Part shown: positions 11,047 to 18,967 of the stretch, piece by piece
Position numbering within the stretch: the stretch's first letter is position 1
Layout: the number at the start of each line of letters is the position of its first letter
Assembly: GCF_009720745.1 (NCBI RefSeq)
Contig: NZ_WNKX01000011.1
Location: forward strand, 62,001 to 126,000
DNA length: 64,000 bases
Direction of reading: 5' to 3'
DNA from: Massilia eburnea
GTDB taxonomy: Bacteria; Pseudomonadota; Gammaproteobacteria; Burkholderiales; Burkholderiaceae_D
The notes under the pieces: model-generated
Seen by the model: the letters and a program-made list of their open reading frames with translations, nothing else
Told to the model about the DNA's origin: nothing
The model's database searches: none
Position numbers and translations under genes: made by a program

Positions 11047-13383
11047 ATGCGTGTGTCGAAAAACAATGTCATGCTGCGCCGCTCCGTGGCCGCGGTCATG
11101 ATGACCCTTCCCGCCATGTACGCCCATCCAGTACTGGCGCAAACGGCCGACGGGGAGAAAGCTGAAGGCGCGATCGACCGTGTCATCGTCACTGCGCGCA
11201 AACGTGCGGAGCTGATCCAGGACGTGCCGGGCGCCGTCACCGCCCTTTCCGGCGCCCAGCTGGAAAAACAGGCGCTGCCCGACATCACCGCGCTGACCGA
11301 CATCGTTCCGAACACCACGCTCAAGGCCTCGCGCGGCACCAACACCACCCTGACCGCCTTCATCCGCGGCATTGGCCAGCAAGACCCGGTGGCCGGCTTC
11401 GAACAAGGCGTCGGCATCTACCTGGACGATATCTACCTGGCGCGCCCGCAAGGCGCCCTGACCGACATCTACGACCTGGAGCGCATCGAAGTCCTGCGTG
11501 GTCCGCAGGGCACGCTGTACGGCCGCAACACCATCGGCGGCGCGGTAAAGTATGTGACGCGCAAGCTCTCGCCCAACCCGAGCTTTGAAATCAAGGGCGC
11601 GCTGGGCAACTACAAACAGCACGACCTGGTATTGAAAGGCAGCACACCGATCAACGACATGCTGCGCGTGGGCGCAACCATTGGCACCTTCAACCGCGAC
11701 GGCTTCGGCAAGAACGTGGTCAATGGCCGCGAAAACTACAACAAGGACGTCAACGCGGCCCGCGTGAGCGCCGAACTGGTACCCAGCACCGACCTGTTCA
11801 TCCGCCTGGCCGCCGACTACACCAAGGACGACTCCCAGCCCAAGCAAGGCTACCGCCTGCTGAACGCCCCGCCGCCAGGCAACGAGCCGCCGCTGGACGG
11901 CGCTTACGACACGCGCGCCAACCTGTACAAAGTGAATGGCCACGACCAGCAGGTGACCACCAAGGGCGCTTCGCTGACCATCGACTACAACATTACGCCG
12001 GATACGATGTTCAAGTCGGTGACGGCGCACCGCTCTTCGAAATCCTATGCACCGATCGACTTCGACTCGCTGAACGCCGCACTGTGGGAAGCCCCGGCCA
12101 TTTACAGCGACAAGCAGGACAGCCAGGAATTCCAGCTCACCTACACCGGCTCCAAATGGCAAGGCGTGGCTGGTTTGTTCTACATGAAGACCAACGCCTT
12201 CAACGAATTCGACGTGCTGTATGGCGCCGGCGCCGGCTTCTCGCTGCTGACGCGCGACGATATCGACTCCAAGACCTGGGCGGTGTACGCCGACGCCAGC
12301 TACAACGTGACCGACGCCTTCAACGTGAGCGTAGGCGGCCGCTGGACCGACGACGAACGCGAAGCCGCCATCTACAAGCGCACCTATCTCGGCCTGGCCG
12401 GTTCGCCCAACCTCGGCAATCCAGCCGCAGTCGGCCTGGCGCCCAACACCGACCTTGGCAAGGACGACCTGCACCGCAAGGACAAGAAATTCACTCCGAA
12501 ACTGGGCTTCGGCTGGAAGCTCTCGCCCGAGCATAACCTGTACGGCGGTTACCAGAGCGGCTTCAAAGGCGGCATGTTCGACCCGCGCATGGACCTGGCG
12601 GCGACGGGCGGCCCGAATACTCCCGCTTCGCTGGAAAAGCGCAAAGGCGTCAATCCCGAAGAAGTCGACTCGCTTGAACTGGGCCTGAAGTCCTCGCTGA
12701 ACGGCGGCCGCCTGCAGACCAATGCAGCCGTGTTCTACACCGACTACAAGAATGTGCAGATCCCCGGCTCGATCCCCACCTTCAATGCCCAAGGCCAGGT
12801 GAACGGCTTCGCCGGCACGCTGACCAACGCCGGCAAGGCCAAGATCAAGGGCGTAGAACTGGAAGCGATTGCCCGCGTGACGGACCAACTGTCCCTGAAC
12901 GGCATGGTCAGCTACATCGACGCCAAATACAAGGAATGGATGGTCGCCAGCGGCGCCAACCTGATCAACGTCGCCGGCAGCGCCGAATTCCAGAACACGC
13001 CGAAGAAATCGGCCAACCTGGGCGCGACTTACGAATGGCCGGTCAGCCTGTTCGGCCGCGGCGGCAGCATGAGCTTCAACCCCAGTCTGTCCTACAAGGA
13101 CAAGGTCTACCAGGCCGAAATCGTACGCCTGACCGGCATTGCCTCGATGGACGCACTGGTGCCGCAAAACCAGATGCTGGCGCAAGGCGGCTTCACCTTG
13201 TGGGATGCCGGGCTGGTATGGACCAGTTCCGACCGCCGCCTGCAAATCGGCCTGCACGGCCGCAACCTGACGGACAAGCGCTACAAAGTAGCAGGCTACG
13301 CCTTCGGCGGCTTCTTCAGCACCGTCACCACCTACTACGGCGACCCGCGCACCTACAAGCTCACCGCCTCGTATAAGTTCTAA
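11047..13383 (+). CDS. TonB-dependent outer-membrane receptor
   Basis: A 778-residue receptor. The ATG at 11047 follows a GAGGAG Shine-Dalgarno and gives a clean signal peptide ending near VLAQ; longer in-frame starts at 10960 would place the operator palindrome inside the gene and are rejected. A plug domain (IDRVIVTARKRAELIQDVPGA to about residue 190, including the LRGPQGTLYGRNTIGGAV segment) precedes a beta-barrel ending in the terminal aromatic signal TYKLTASYKF. It imports a ligand using TonB energy. The divergent GH36 alpha-galactosidase suggests an alpha-galactoside, but iron-complex receptors share this architecture. A family A palindrome follows the stop codon. Confidence 0.9.
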   Translation: MRVSKNNVMLRRSVAAVMMTLPAMYAHPVLAQTADGEKAEGAIDRVIVTARKRAELIQDVPGAVTALSGAQLEKQALPDITALTDIVPNTTLKASRGTNTTLTAFIRGIGQQDPVAGFEQGVGIYLDDIYLARPQGALTDIYDLERIEVLRGPQGTLYGRNTIGGAVKYVTRKLSPNPSFEIKGALGNYKQHDLVLKGSTPINDMLRVGATIGTFNRDGFGKNVVNGRENYNKDVNAARVSAELVPSTDLFIRLAADYTKDDSQPKQGYRLLNAPPPGNEPPLDGAYDTRANLYKVNGHDQQVTTKGASLTIDYNITPDTMFKSVTAHRSSKSYAPIDFDSLNAALWEAPAIYSDKQDSQEFQLTYTGSKWQGVAGLFYMKTNAFNEFDVLYGAGAGFSLLTRDDIDSKTWAVYADASYNVTDAFNVSVGGRWTDDEREAAIYKRTYLGLAGSPNLGNPAAVGLAPNTDLGKDDLHRKDKKFTPKLGFGWKLSPEHNLYGGYQSGFKGGMFDPRMDLAATGGPNTPASLEKRKGVNPEEVDSLELGLKSSLNGGRLQTNAAVFYTDYKNVQIPGSIPTFNAQGQVNGFAGTLTNAGKAKIKGVELEAIARVTDQLSLNGMVSYIDAKYKEWMVASGANLINVAGSAEFQNTPKKSANLGATYEWPVSLFGRGGSMSFNPSLSYKDKVYQAEIVRLTGIASMDALVPQNQMLAQGGFTLWDAGLVWTSSDRRLQIGLHGRNLTDKRYKVAGYAFGGFFSTVTTYYGDPRTYKLTASYKF

Positions 13384-13387
13384 GAGA

Positions 13388-13444
13388 AAAGTCGGGGCAG
13401 CGGAAAAAAGGGGACGTACCCCTTTTTTCCGCTGCCCCGACTTT
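13388..13444. repeat. Long palindromic repeat, family A copy 2
   Basis: Perfect 26-bp arms (13388-13413 and 13419-13444) flank a 5-nt loop, four bases after the receptor stop codon. The termini AAAGTCGGGG-CAGC and GCTG-CCCCGACTTT match the copy at 2589, while the central stem is unrelated (an A6G4 block against its complement). Conserved ends with a variable centre suggest a repeat family rather than two chance terminators. Confidence 0.8.
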
Positions 13445-13512
13445 CATGCACGTTACGATTGGTGAGATTTCTTTCGCGCTGACAGGCTTATGATGGCGGT
13501 GAGGAGAGCCAG

Positions 13513-16155
13513 ATGTTGCTCGAGCGCGAAAGGGAGTTGGAAACACTTCAGCGGCTAGCCAGTCGTGCCGACTCCGGCGTGGGCGGCATGGCTCTGGTGC
13601 TGGGTGAAGCCGGCATCGGCAAGTCGTCCTTGCTGCAGGCTTTTGCTGCGCCCTTGAGGGACCGCTTCCTGCTGCTGCAAGGCGCTTGCGAAGACTTGTC
13701 CACGCCCCGTGCGCTGGGGCCGCTGCGCGACTTCGCCTGCGAACTGGGTTCCGATGTCGTCTGCGCCATCGATAACGCGGCCAGTCCCGACCAGTTGATG
13801 CCTTTGCTGCTGGGCCGCCTGGCCGCGCAGCCGCGCCCCGTGCTGGTCCTGTGCGAAGACTTGCACTGGGCCGACCAGGCCACGCTGGATTTGCTCAAGT
13901 ACCTGGCGCGCCGCATTGCCGGGCAGCGCATCGTGCTGCTGGCCAGCGTCCGCAACGATGAACTGCCTCCCGACCACGCTTTCTGGCGCTGGGCCGGCGA
14001 CTTGCCTGCCGCAAGTACCCAGCGCATCGCGCTGTCGCCGCTGTCACCGCAAGCCGTGGCCACGCTGGCACGCGATGCACCTTGCGACCCGGCGGAACTG
14101 TACCGCGTCACCGGCGGCAATCCCTTCTTCCTGTCCGAATTGCTGACCGATTGCGACAGCACCCTGGGCCACTTGCCGGCTTCGGTGCGCGATGCGGTGT
14201 GGGCGCGCATGTCACGCCTGCCCGCGCAAGTGCGGACGGTGCTGGAACTGGTCAGCGTCAGTCCTGTCGCGCTGGAAGAGTGGCTGCTGGAAGCGGTTCT
14301 GGGCGACGATGGACATGAGGCCATCGATGGCAGCGTCGACAGCGGCCTGCTGCAGCGCGCCAGTCCCGGCCATCTGTCGTTCCGCCATGAACTGGCGCGG
14401 CAGGCAGTGCTGAGCGGCCTGCGGCCGGCAGCCTCGCGCGCCCTGCACAAGCGCCTGTGCAAGGTGCTGACCGAACAGGCTCCCAGCCACGCCCGGGTCG
14501 AGCTGGCAAGACTGGTGCACCATGCCACCGGCGCCCAGGACGCGCACATGGTGCTGCAATTGGCGCCGCGTGCAGCGCGCCAGGCGGCGCGGCTGGGGGC
14601 GCACCGGCAGGCGGCGGCCCACCTGGCCAGCGCCCTGCAGTTTGTCGACGCCGTCAGCTGGACCGGCGATGCCGCCCAGCTTTACGAGGACTGGGCATAT
14701 GAGGCGGGCCTGCTGCGCATCGATGAGCGCTTGATCGAAGCCCGCAAGAAAGCCATCGAACTGTGGCAAAGCGTGGAGCGGCCCGACAAGGCGGGACTGA
14801 ACCTGCGCTGGCTGGCGCGCACCTATTGGTATCGCGGCGAGTCGAAGGAGGCCGAGCGCTACGGCCTGGAAGCGATCCGCACGCTGGAGCAACTGCCGAA
14901 CAGCAAAGAGCTGGCCATGGCCTACAGCATGCGTTCCCAGCACCAGCTGCTGCAAAACCATCCCGCTTCCGCCATCGAATGGGGCCGGCTCGCACTGGAA
15001 CTGGCCACCACGCTGGACGACCACGATACGCGGGTGCACGCCCTGACCAATATCGGCAGCGCCAAGCTGTTCCTGGGCGACGGCGGCGGCCAGCAGGAAC
15101 TGGCGGAAGGATTGCAGTGCGCGCTGGCTCAGCACCTGCACGAACACGCGGCGCGCATCTACAGCAACTGGATCGAGTACGCGGTGGTGTTCAAGCAATT
15201 CGCCCTGGCGGAACGCCTGCTGGCCGAGGGCCTGGCATATCACCGGGAACATGAACTGGACGCCTGGGTGCACTACCTGACCGGCTGGCAGGCGCAGCTC
15301 CACCTCGACAAGGGCGAATTCGCCGCCGCTGCCGCGCTGGCGCGGCAAGTCCTTGCCCTGCCTGACCTCAGCCTGGTGATGCGCCTGCCGGCATTGACGG
15401 TGCTGGGCCGCACCCTGTCGCGCCAGGGCGAGGCGGAAGCCGCGCGCTGCCTGCAGGAGGCCTTGCAATGGGCACGGGCCACGGGCGAATCGCAACGCCT
15501 GCTGCCCGTGCTGCTGGCCCTTGTGGAAGCTGCTTGGCAGGCGCAGGACATTGAAACTTGCCGCCGCTGGCTGGAAGAAGCGGCCCAATTCGACTTCTCC
15601 GGCGTGAATGCCTGGGACCTGGCCGAAGTCTGCACATGGCAGCGCCGCGCCGAGGCAGCGCCCCTGCCCGAGTGCGAACTGCCGCCGCCAGCACCGCGTG
15701 CAGCCGAACTGTCGGGCAATGGCCAGGCCGCCTGCGATACCTGGCTGGCGCTCGGGCTCCCTTACGAAGCTGCCCTGGCCCTGCTCGACATTCCAGGCGA
15801 TGCGGCGGCGCAAGCCATGCCGAAGGCTGTCGCCCTGCTGGAGCAGATTGGCGCCGTCCCGGCAGCGGCCATGGCGCGCCAGCGCGCGCGCGCCTGCGGC
15901 GCTCAGGCCCAGTTGCCCAAATCGCGGCGCGGGCCTTACGCGGCAGCGCGCGAACACCCCAGCGGCCTGACACGCCGCGAAGCCCAGGTGCTGGAATTGC
16001 TGCTGGAAGGACTGAGCAACCTGGAAATCGCCCAGCGCCTGTGCCGCTCCGAACGCACCGTTGAACACCACGTTTCCACACTCCTCGGCAAGATGGGCGC
16101 CAGCACCCGCCTCGACCTGCTGCGCCGTCCGCCCTCCTCCCTGCACAAAAACTAG
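13513..16155 (+). CDS. Large ATP-binding LuxR-family transcriptional regulator (LAL/MalT-like)
   Basis: An 880-residue STAND-type regulator. The ATG follows GAGGAG with good spacing. Walker A GEAGIGKSS is at residues 31-39, Walker B-like LVLCEDLHWAD is near residue 115, a long TPR-like helical sensor region occupies the middle, and a C-terminal LuxR helix-turn-helix (LTRREAQVLELLLEGLSNLE to about residue 870) binds DNA. Family members are activated by small-molecule binding coupled to ATP-driven oligomerisation. It lies just upstream of the small protein/MNIO/partner cassette on the same strand, and may control it, though 150 bp separate them and no site is recognised. Confidence 0.9.
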   Translation: MLLERERELETLQRLASRADSGVGGMALVLGEAGIGKSSLLQAFAAPLRDRFLLLQGACEDLSTPRALGPLRDFACELGSDVVCAIDNAASPDQLMPLLLGRLAAQPRPVLVLCEDLHWADQATLDLLKYLARRIAGQRIVLLASVRNDELPPDHAFWRWAGDLPAASTQRIALSPLSPQAVATLARDAPCDPAELYRVTGGNPFFLSELLTDCDSTLGHLPASVRDAVWARMSRLPAQVRTVLELVSVSPVALEEWLLEAVLGDDGHEAIDGSVDSGLLQRASPGHLSFRHELARQAVLSGLRPAASRALHKRLCKVLTEQAPSHARVELARLVHHATGAQDAHMVLQLAPRAARQAARLGAHRQAAAHLASALQFVDAVSWTGDAAQLYEDWAYEAGLLRIDERLIEARKKAIELWQSVERPDKAGLNLRWLARTYWYRGESKEAERYGLEAIRTLEQLPNSKELAMAYSMRSQHQLLQNHPASAIEWGRLALELATTLDDHDTRVHALTNIGSAKLFLGDGGGQQELAEGLQCALAQHLHEHAARIYSNWIEYAVVFKQFALAERLLAEGLAYHREHELDAWVHYLTGWQAQLHLDKGEFAAAAALARQVLALPDLSLVMRLPALTVLGRTLSRQGEAEAARCLQEALQWARATGESQRLLPVLLALVEAAWQAQDIETCRRWLEEAAQFDFSGVNAWDLAEVCTWQRRAEAAPLPECELPPPAPRAAELSGNGQAACDTWLALGLPYEAALALLDIPGDAAAQAMPKAVALLEQIGAVPAAAMARQRARACGAQAQLPKSRRGPYAAAREHPSGLTRREAQVLELLLEGLSNLEIAQRLCRSERTVEHHVSTLLGKMGASTRLDLLRRPPSSLHKN

Positions 16156-16305
16156 GTGCTGGCCTGCCCGGAAAATGGGTGCCAGTACCAATTCGCGGCG
16201 CCCGCCCGCAGCCTAAAGTGACAGCCATGGAAAACCCGGGGCGCGGTTCACCGCCTGGTCCAGCCCACCCGCCCCGGTTCACTAACGGACCGCCTGGAGA
16301 ACGTC

Positions 16306-16569
16306 ATGGAAGAGCTGAGCATGCGCAATACCCAAAGCAAGAACAATCACGTCAAGATTGTCGTCAGCGAAGGCAAGGTCACGCTGGAAGAACTGCACCG
16401 TGCACTCGACATCGCAGTGGCCCAGATGGTGCCCAAGGGCGGGTGCAATTGCGGCCTGACGGGATTCGACCTGACTTTCCTGCGCGGCGACCCGGCCATC
16501 GGGCGCGTGCTGCGCGAAGTGCCGCATATTGAAGGCGCGGTGATCCAGCATGTATCCGTCTTCGGCTGA
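16306..16569 (+). CDS. Small protein with CNC motif; candidate MNIO substrate
   Basis: An 87-residue protein preceded by GGAGAACGTC and an ATG at 16306 (a second ATG at 16321 is possible). The first half is polar and helical-looking (EGKVTLEELHRALDIAVAQM). The only cysteines, Cys47 and Cys49, sit in KGGCNCGLTGFDL, followed by a 38-residue tail. The next gene, a DUF692/MNIO enzyme, starts inside its 3' end (20-bp overlap), indicating coupled translation. MNIO enzymes install oxazolone/thioamide or thiooxazole-type changes at cysteines of small precursor proteins, so this is a candidate substrate. Against this, the cysteines are central rather than in a C-terminal core. I do not recognise the family. 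Confidence 0.65.
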   Translation: MEELSMRNTQSKNNHVKIVVSEGKVTLEELHRALDIAVAQMVPKGGCNCGLTGFDLTFLRGDPAIGRVLREVPHIEGAVIQHVSVFG

Positions 16570-17431
16570 ATTGTTGTCTGCCGACCCACGTCCGCCACTG
16601 GGCGTGGGCGTCAGCTACGAAGGACGCGATCCGGCCTTGCTGGAAATGATGCTGCCATATGCGGACATCATCGAGGTGACGCCGGAAACCATGTCGGTGG
16701 CCGATGGCGACCGCATTGCGCTGGACCCGGCAATCCTGGCCGAACTGAAAAATATCGACCGCGAAAAGACGATCGTGGTGCATGGCGTCAGCCTGTCCAT
16801 CGGTTCGCACGACGGCTGGTCGCCCACCTACCTGCACTTGCTGGACGAATTGATGGACCAGGTGCGGGTGCGCTGGCACAGCGAGCACCTGGGCTACACC
16901 CGGGTCGACGGCGAGCATCTGGGCATCATGCTGGCCCTGCCCCGCACCGAGCAAGCCGCCGAGCTGGTGGCACAGCGCGCCTGGTGCCTGCAGCAGCGCT
17001 ACGGCCTGCCTTTCCTGCTGGAGAATATCGTGCACGTGGTGCCGGACTGCCCGGCCCACTACAGCGACGCCGGTTTCCTCAACGCCATCGCGGCGCACAG
17101 CGGCTGCGGCTTGATCCTGGACGTCTACAACCTTGAGTGCGATGAGCACAACCATGCGCTCGACATCCAGGCCTTCCTGGCGGAGCTGGACGGCAGCCGC
17201 GTACGCGAACTGCACGTCGCCTGCGGCGTGCAGCACAATGGCTTGATGCTGGACGTGCATTCGCGCCTGCCGCGGCCGTGCACCATGGACCTGGCGCAGC
17301 AAGTGCTGCGGGACGTGGCCACCGAAGCGCAAGTGATCGTGTATGAATTCATGCCCGAGGCAGTGCCCGGCCTGGGCCATGCAGCCATTGCCGACACCTT
17401 GCGGCAAATGCGCCAACGCGAATGGAGGTAG
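16550..17431 (+). CDS. DUF692 multinuclear non-heme iron oxidase (MNIO, MbnB/TglH-like)
   Basis: A 293-residue TIM-barrel enzyme. Family ligand positions are visible: His79 in VVHGVSLSIGS, His113 in WHSEHLGY, Glu159 in LLENI, Asp191 in LILDVYN, His222 in RELHVACG, Asp235/His237 in LDVHSR and Glu266 in VIVYEF. Characterised members (MbnB, TglH and the bufferin and chryseobasin enzymes) use two or three irons to oxidise cysteine, aspartate or similar residues of a peptide with help of a partner protein. The gene overlaps the CNC-motif gene and its last codons contain the GGAGG ribosome site of the next gene. The substrate is inferred from position only. Confidence 0.85.
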   Translation: MYPSSAELLSADPRPPLGVGVSYEGRDPALLEMMLPYADIIEVTPETMSVADGDRIALDPAILAELKNIDREKTIVVHGVSLSIGSHDGWSPTYLHLLDELMDQVRVRWHSEHLGYTRVDGEHLGIMLALPRTEQAAELVAQRAWCLQQRYGLPFLLENIVHVVPDCPAHYSDAGFLNAIAAHSGCGLILDVYNLECDEHNHALDIQAFLAELDGSRVRELHVACGVQHNGLMLDVHSRLPRPCTMDLAQQVLRDVATEAQVIVYEFMPEAVPGLGHAAIADTLRQMRQREWR

Positions 17432-17433
17432 CG

Positions 17434-18042
17434 ATGGATCTGGCCAGCCACCAGCGCATCCTGCTTGGCCTGATGCGCGCCAATTACCAGCCCGGCGCCG
17501 GCGACGCGCCGTATTACCATCATGTCGCCGCCTCGCCCGATTTGCAGGAAGCGCGTGGGAATGTCCACTTGTGGCGGATCTACGTGCTGGAACGCACTTG
17601 CGTGCTGACGGTTGAATTGCTGCGCCAGGCCTGCCTGCTCGACGAGGCTCTGGAAGCATTCATCCGGGAGCAGAATATTCCGCCTTTCCGCGAATACCAG
17701 CCGCTGGCCTTCCTGGATTTCCTGGCCGGGCATGATGACCCGCTGGTCGTTTCAGTCTCGCAGTTCGAACTGGCCCTGATGAAAGTGCGCGAGGGCGACC
17801 CGTGCCACTACTTTGTGGACTGGAGCTACGCCCCGGCGCCCATCCTGAACGCGCTGGCGCAAGGCGCCGCTTTGCCCGACACCGCGCCGCCCGACCTGCA
17901 CCGCATCGAGATCGGCATCGACTTGCCTCACTTATTCGAAATAAACAGGCTGGCGCGCGATTCCGCAAACTGGCGCAGCAGGTTCCACACGGCGCGCACG
18001 CGCGGCAGCCGGTACAAGTCGACCGGCGCCACCAGCCAATAG
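17434..18042 (+). CDS. MNIO partner-like protein (MbnC/TglI-type position), extended 3' end
   Basis: A 202-residue protein starting at ATG 17434, with GGAGG inside the end of the MNIO gene; the in-frame ATG at 17422 is less likely. Segments such as FREYQPLAFLDFLAGHDDPLV and FELALMKVREG, and a probable natural terminus near DLPHLFEI, fit the helper proteins that accompany MNIO enzymes and often carry a peptide-recognition domain. The identification rests mainly on gene order. The last 38 codons run antisense to the LysR gene and look like read-through (RSRFHTARTRGSRYKSTG), so an original stop was probably lost or the family end is nearer 17945. Confidence 0.6.
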   Translation: MDLASHQRILLGLMRANYQPGAGDAPYYHHVAASPDLQEARGNVHLWRIYVLERTCVLTVELLRQACLLDEALEAFIREQNIPPFREYQPLAFLDFLAGHDDPLVVSVSQFELALMKVREGDPCHYFVDWSYAPAPILNALAQGAALPDTAPPDLHRIEIGIDLPHLFEINRLARDSANWRSRFHTARTRGSRYKSTGATSQ

Positions 18043-18830
18043 GCACGCTCGACGAAGACTTCGTCCTGCAGCACCGGCACCAGGCGGCCATCGGTCGCCA
18101 TATACGGCGGCGCCATCATCAGGCCCAGGCCCGCCGCCGCCGCCTCAGCCTGCGCCAGCATGCCGGTGCAGCACAGGCGGCGGCGCGGATTGACGCCCAG
18201 TTCATCGAGGAAGTTCAGCTCATTGCTGGCGAGGCGATCCTGCACGTAATCGACAAAGTCGTGGCCGGCCAGATCGCTGCGCTTCTGGATCGGCGCATGG
18301 CGCGCCAGGTATTCCGGCGAACCGTAGACGTAAAGGCGGAAGGACGCCAGGCGCGTCACCATGTAGCGGCCCGTGTTGGGCGCATCCAGCGTCACGCCCA
18401 GGTCGGCCTCGCGGCTGGCCAGGTTGGCGAAACGGGGCTGCACCAGCAGGTCCACCGACAGCTCGGGATAATCCTGCAGGAACTGCGCCAAAAGCGGCGT
18501 GATGAAACGCACGCCCAGCGCCTCCGGCACGCCCAGCCGCACCACGCCGCGGATCGCGACCTCGGTACCGGACAACTGGCCCTGCGCCGCCAGTACCGCG
18601 CTTTCCATGGCCTCCGCATGCGGCAGCACGGCGTGCCCCATCTCGGTCAGCTCATACCCTTCACGCGAGCGGTCGAACAAGGTGGCCCCCAATTGCTGCT
18701 CGAGGCGGTCGATGCGGCGCGAAACGGTGGTGTGCTCCACTTCCAGCCGGCGCGAGGCGCCGGACAGGGTGCCGGAGCGCGCCAGCTCCAGGAAGAAGCG
18801 CAAGTCGGTCCATTCGGGCAGTGTTTTCAT
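17928..18830 (-). CDS. LysR-family transcriptional regulator
   Basis: A 300-residue regulator with an N-terminal winged helix-turn-helix (FFLELARSGTLSGASRRLEV and TTVSRRIDRLEQQLGATLFD) and a periplasmic-binding-like effector domain from about residue 90. It is divergent from the alpha/beta hydrolase and liv-type transporter genes, the usual layout for a LysR regulator and its targets. The 137-bp shared promoter region contains the palindrome TGTGCAAAATTGCACA, a plausible binding site. Its 3' end overlaps the partner-like gene by 115 bp in the convergent direction. The effector is unknown. Confidence 0.9.
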   Translation of the reverse strand: MKTLPEWTDLRFFLELARSGTLSGASRRLEVEHTTVSRRIDRLEQQLGATLFDRSREGYELTEMGHAVLPHAEAMESAVLAAQGQLSGTEVAIRGVVRLGVPEALGVRFITPLLAQFLQDYPELSVDLLVQPRFANLASREADLGVTLDAPNTGRYMVTRLASFRLYVYGSPEYLARHAPIQKRSDLAGHDFVDYVQDRLASNELNFLDELGVNPRRRLCCTGMLAQAEAAAAGLGLMMAPPYMATDGRLVPVLQDEVFVERAYWLVAPVDLYRLPRVRAVWNLLRQFAESRASLFISNK

Positions 18831-18870
18831 GCGCCTTATTGTGCATCATTTTCGGTCCGCATTGCGCCAA

Positions 18871-18886
18871 TGTGCAAAATTGCACA
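18871..18886. promoter_or_regulatory. Perfect 16-bp palindrome, copy 2 of a shared operator-like site
   Basis: TGTGCAAAATTGCACA lies 41 bp from the LysR start and 82 bp from the hydrolase start. It is identical to the site at 10951-10966. It may be the LysR autoregulatory site or the target of a global regulator. Confidence 0.55.
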
Positions 18887-18967
18887 CACAGTGGGCGCAG
18901 CCTCCGGTTCCGTGATCGATGCATTTCTTGCACACTGCACGCTCCTGCAACGCTGCCCACGAGGACC

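Noticed and set aside
10984-13257. 757-residue open frame antisense to the TonB receptor
   Set aside because: No domain or ribosome site; the sense protein has a complete plug and barrel.
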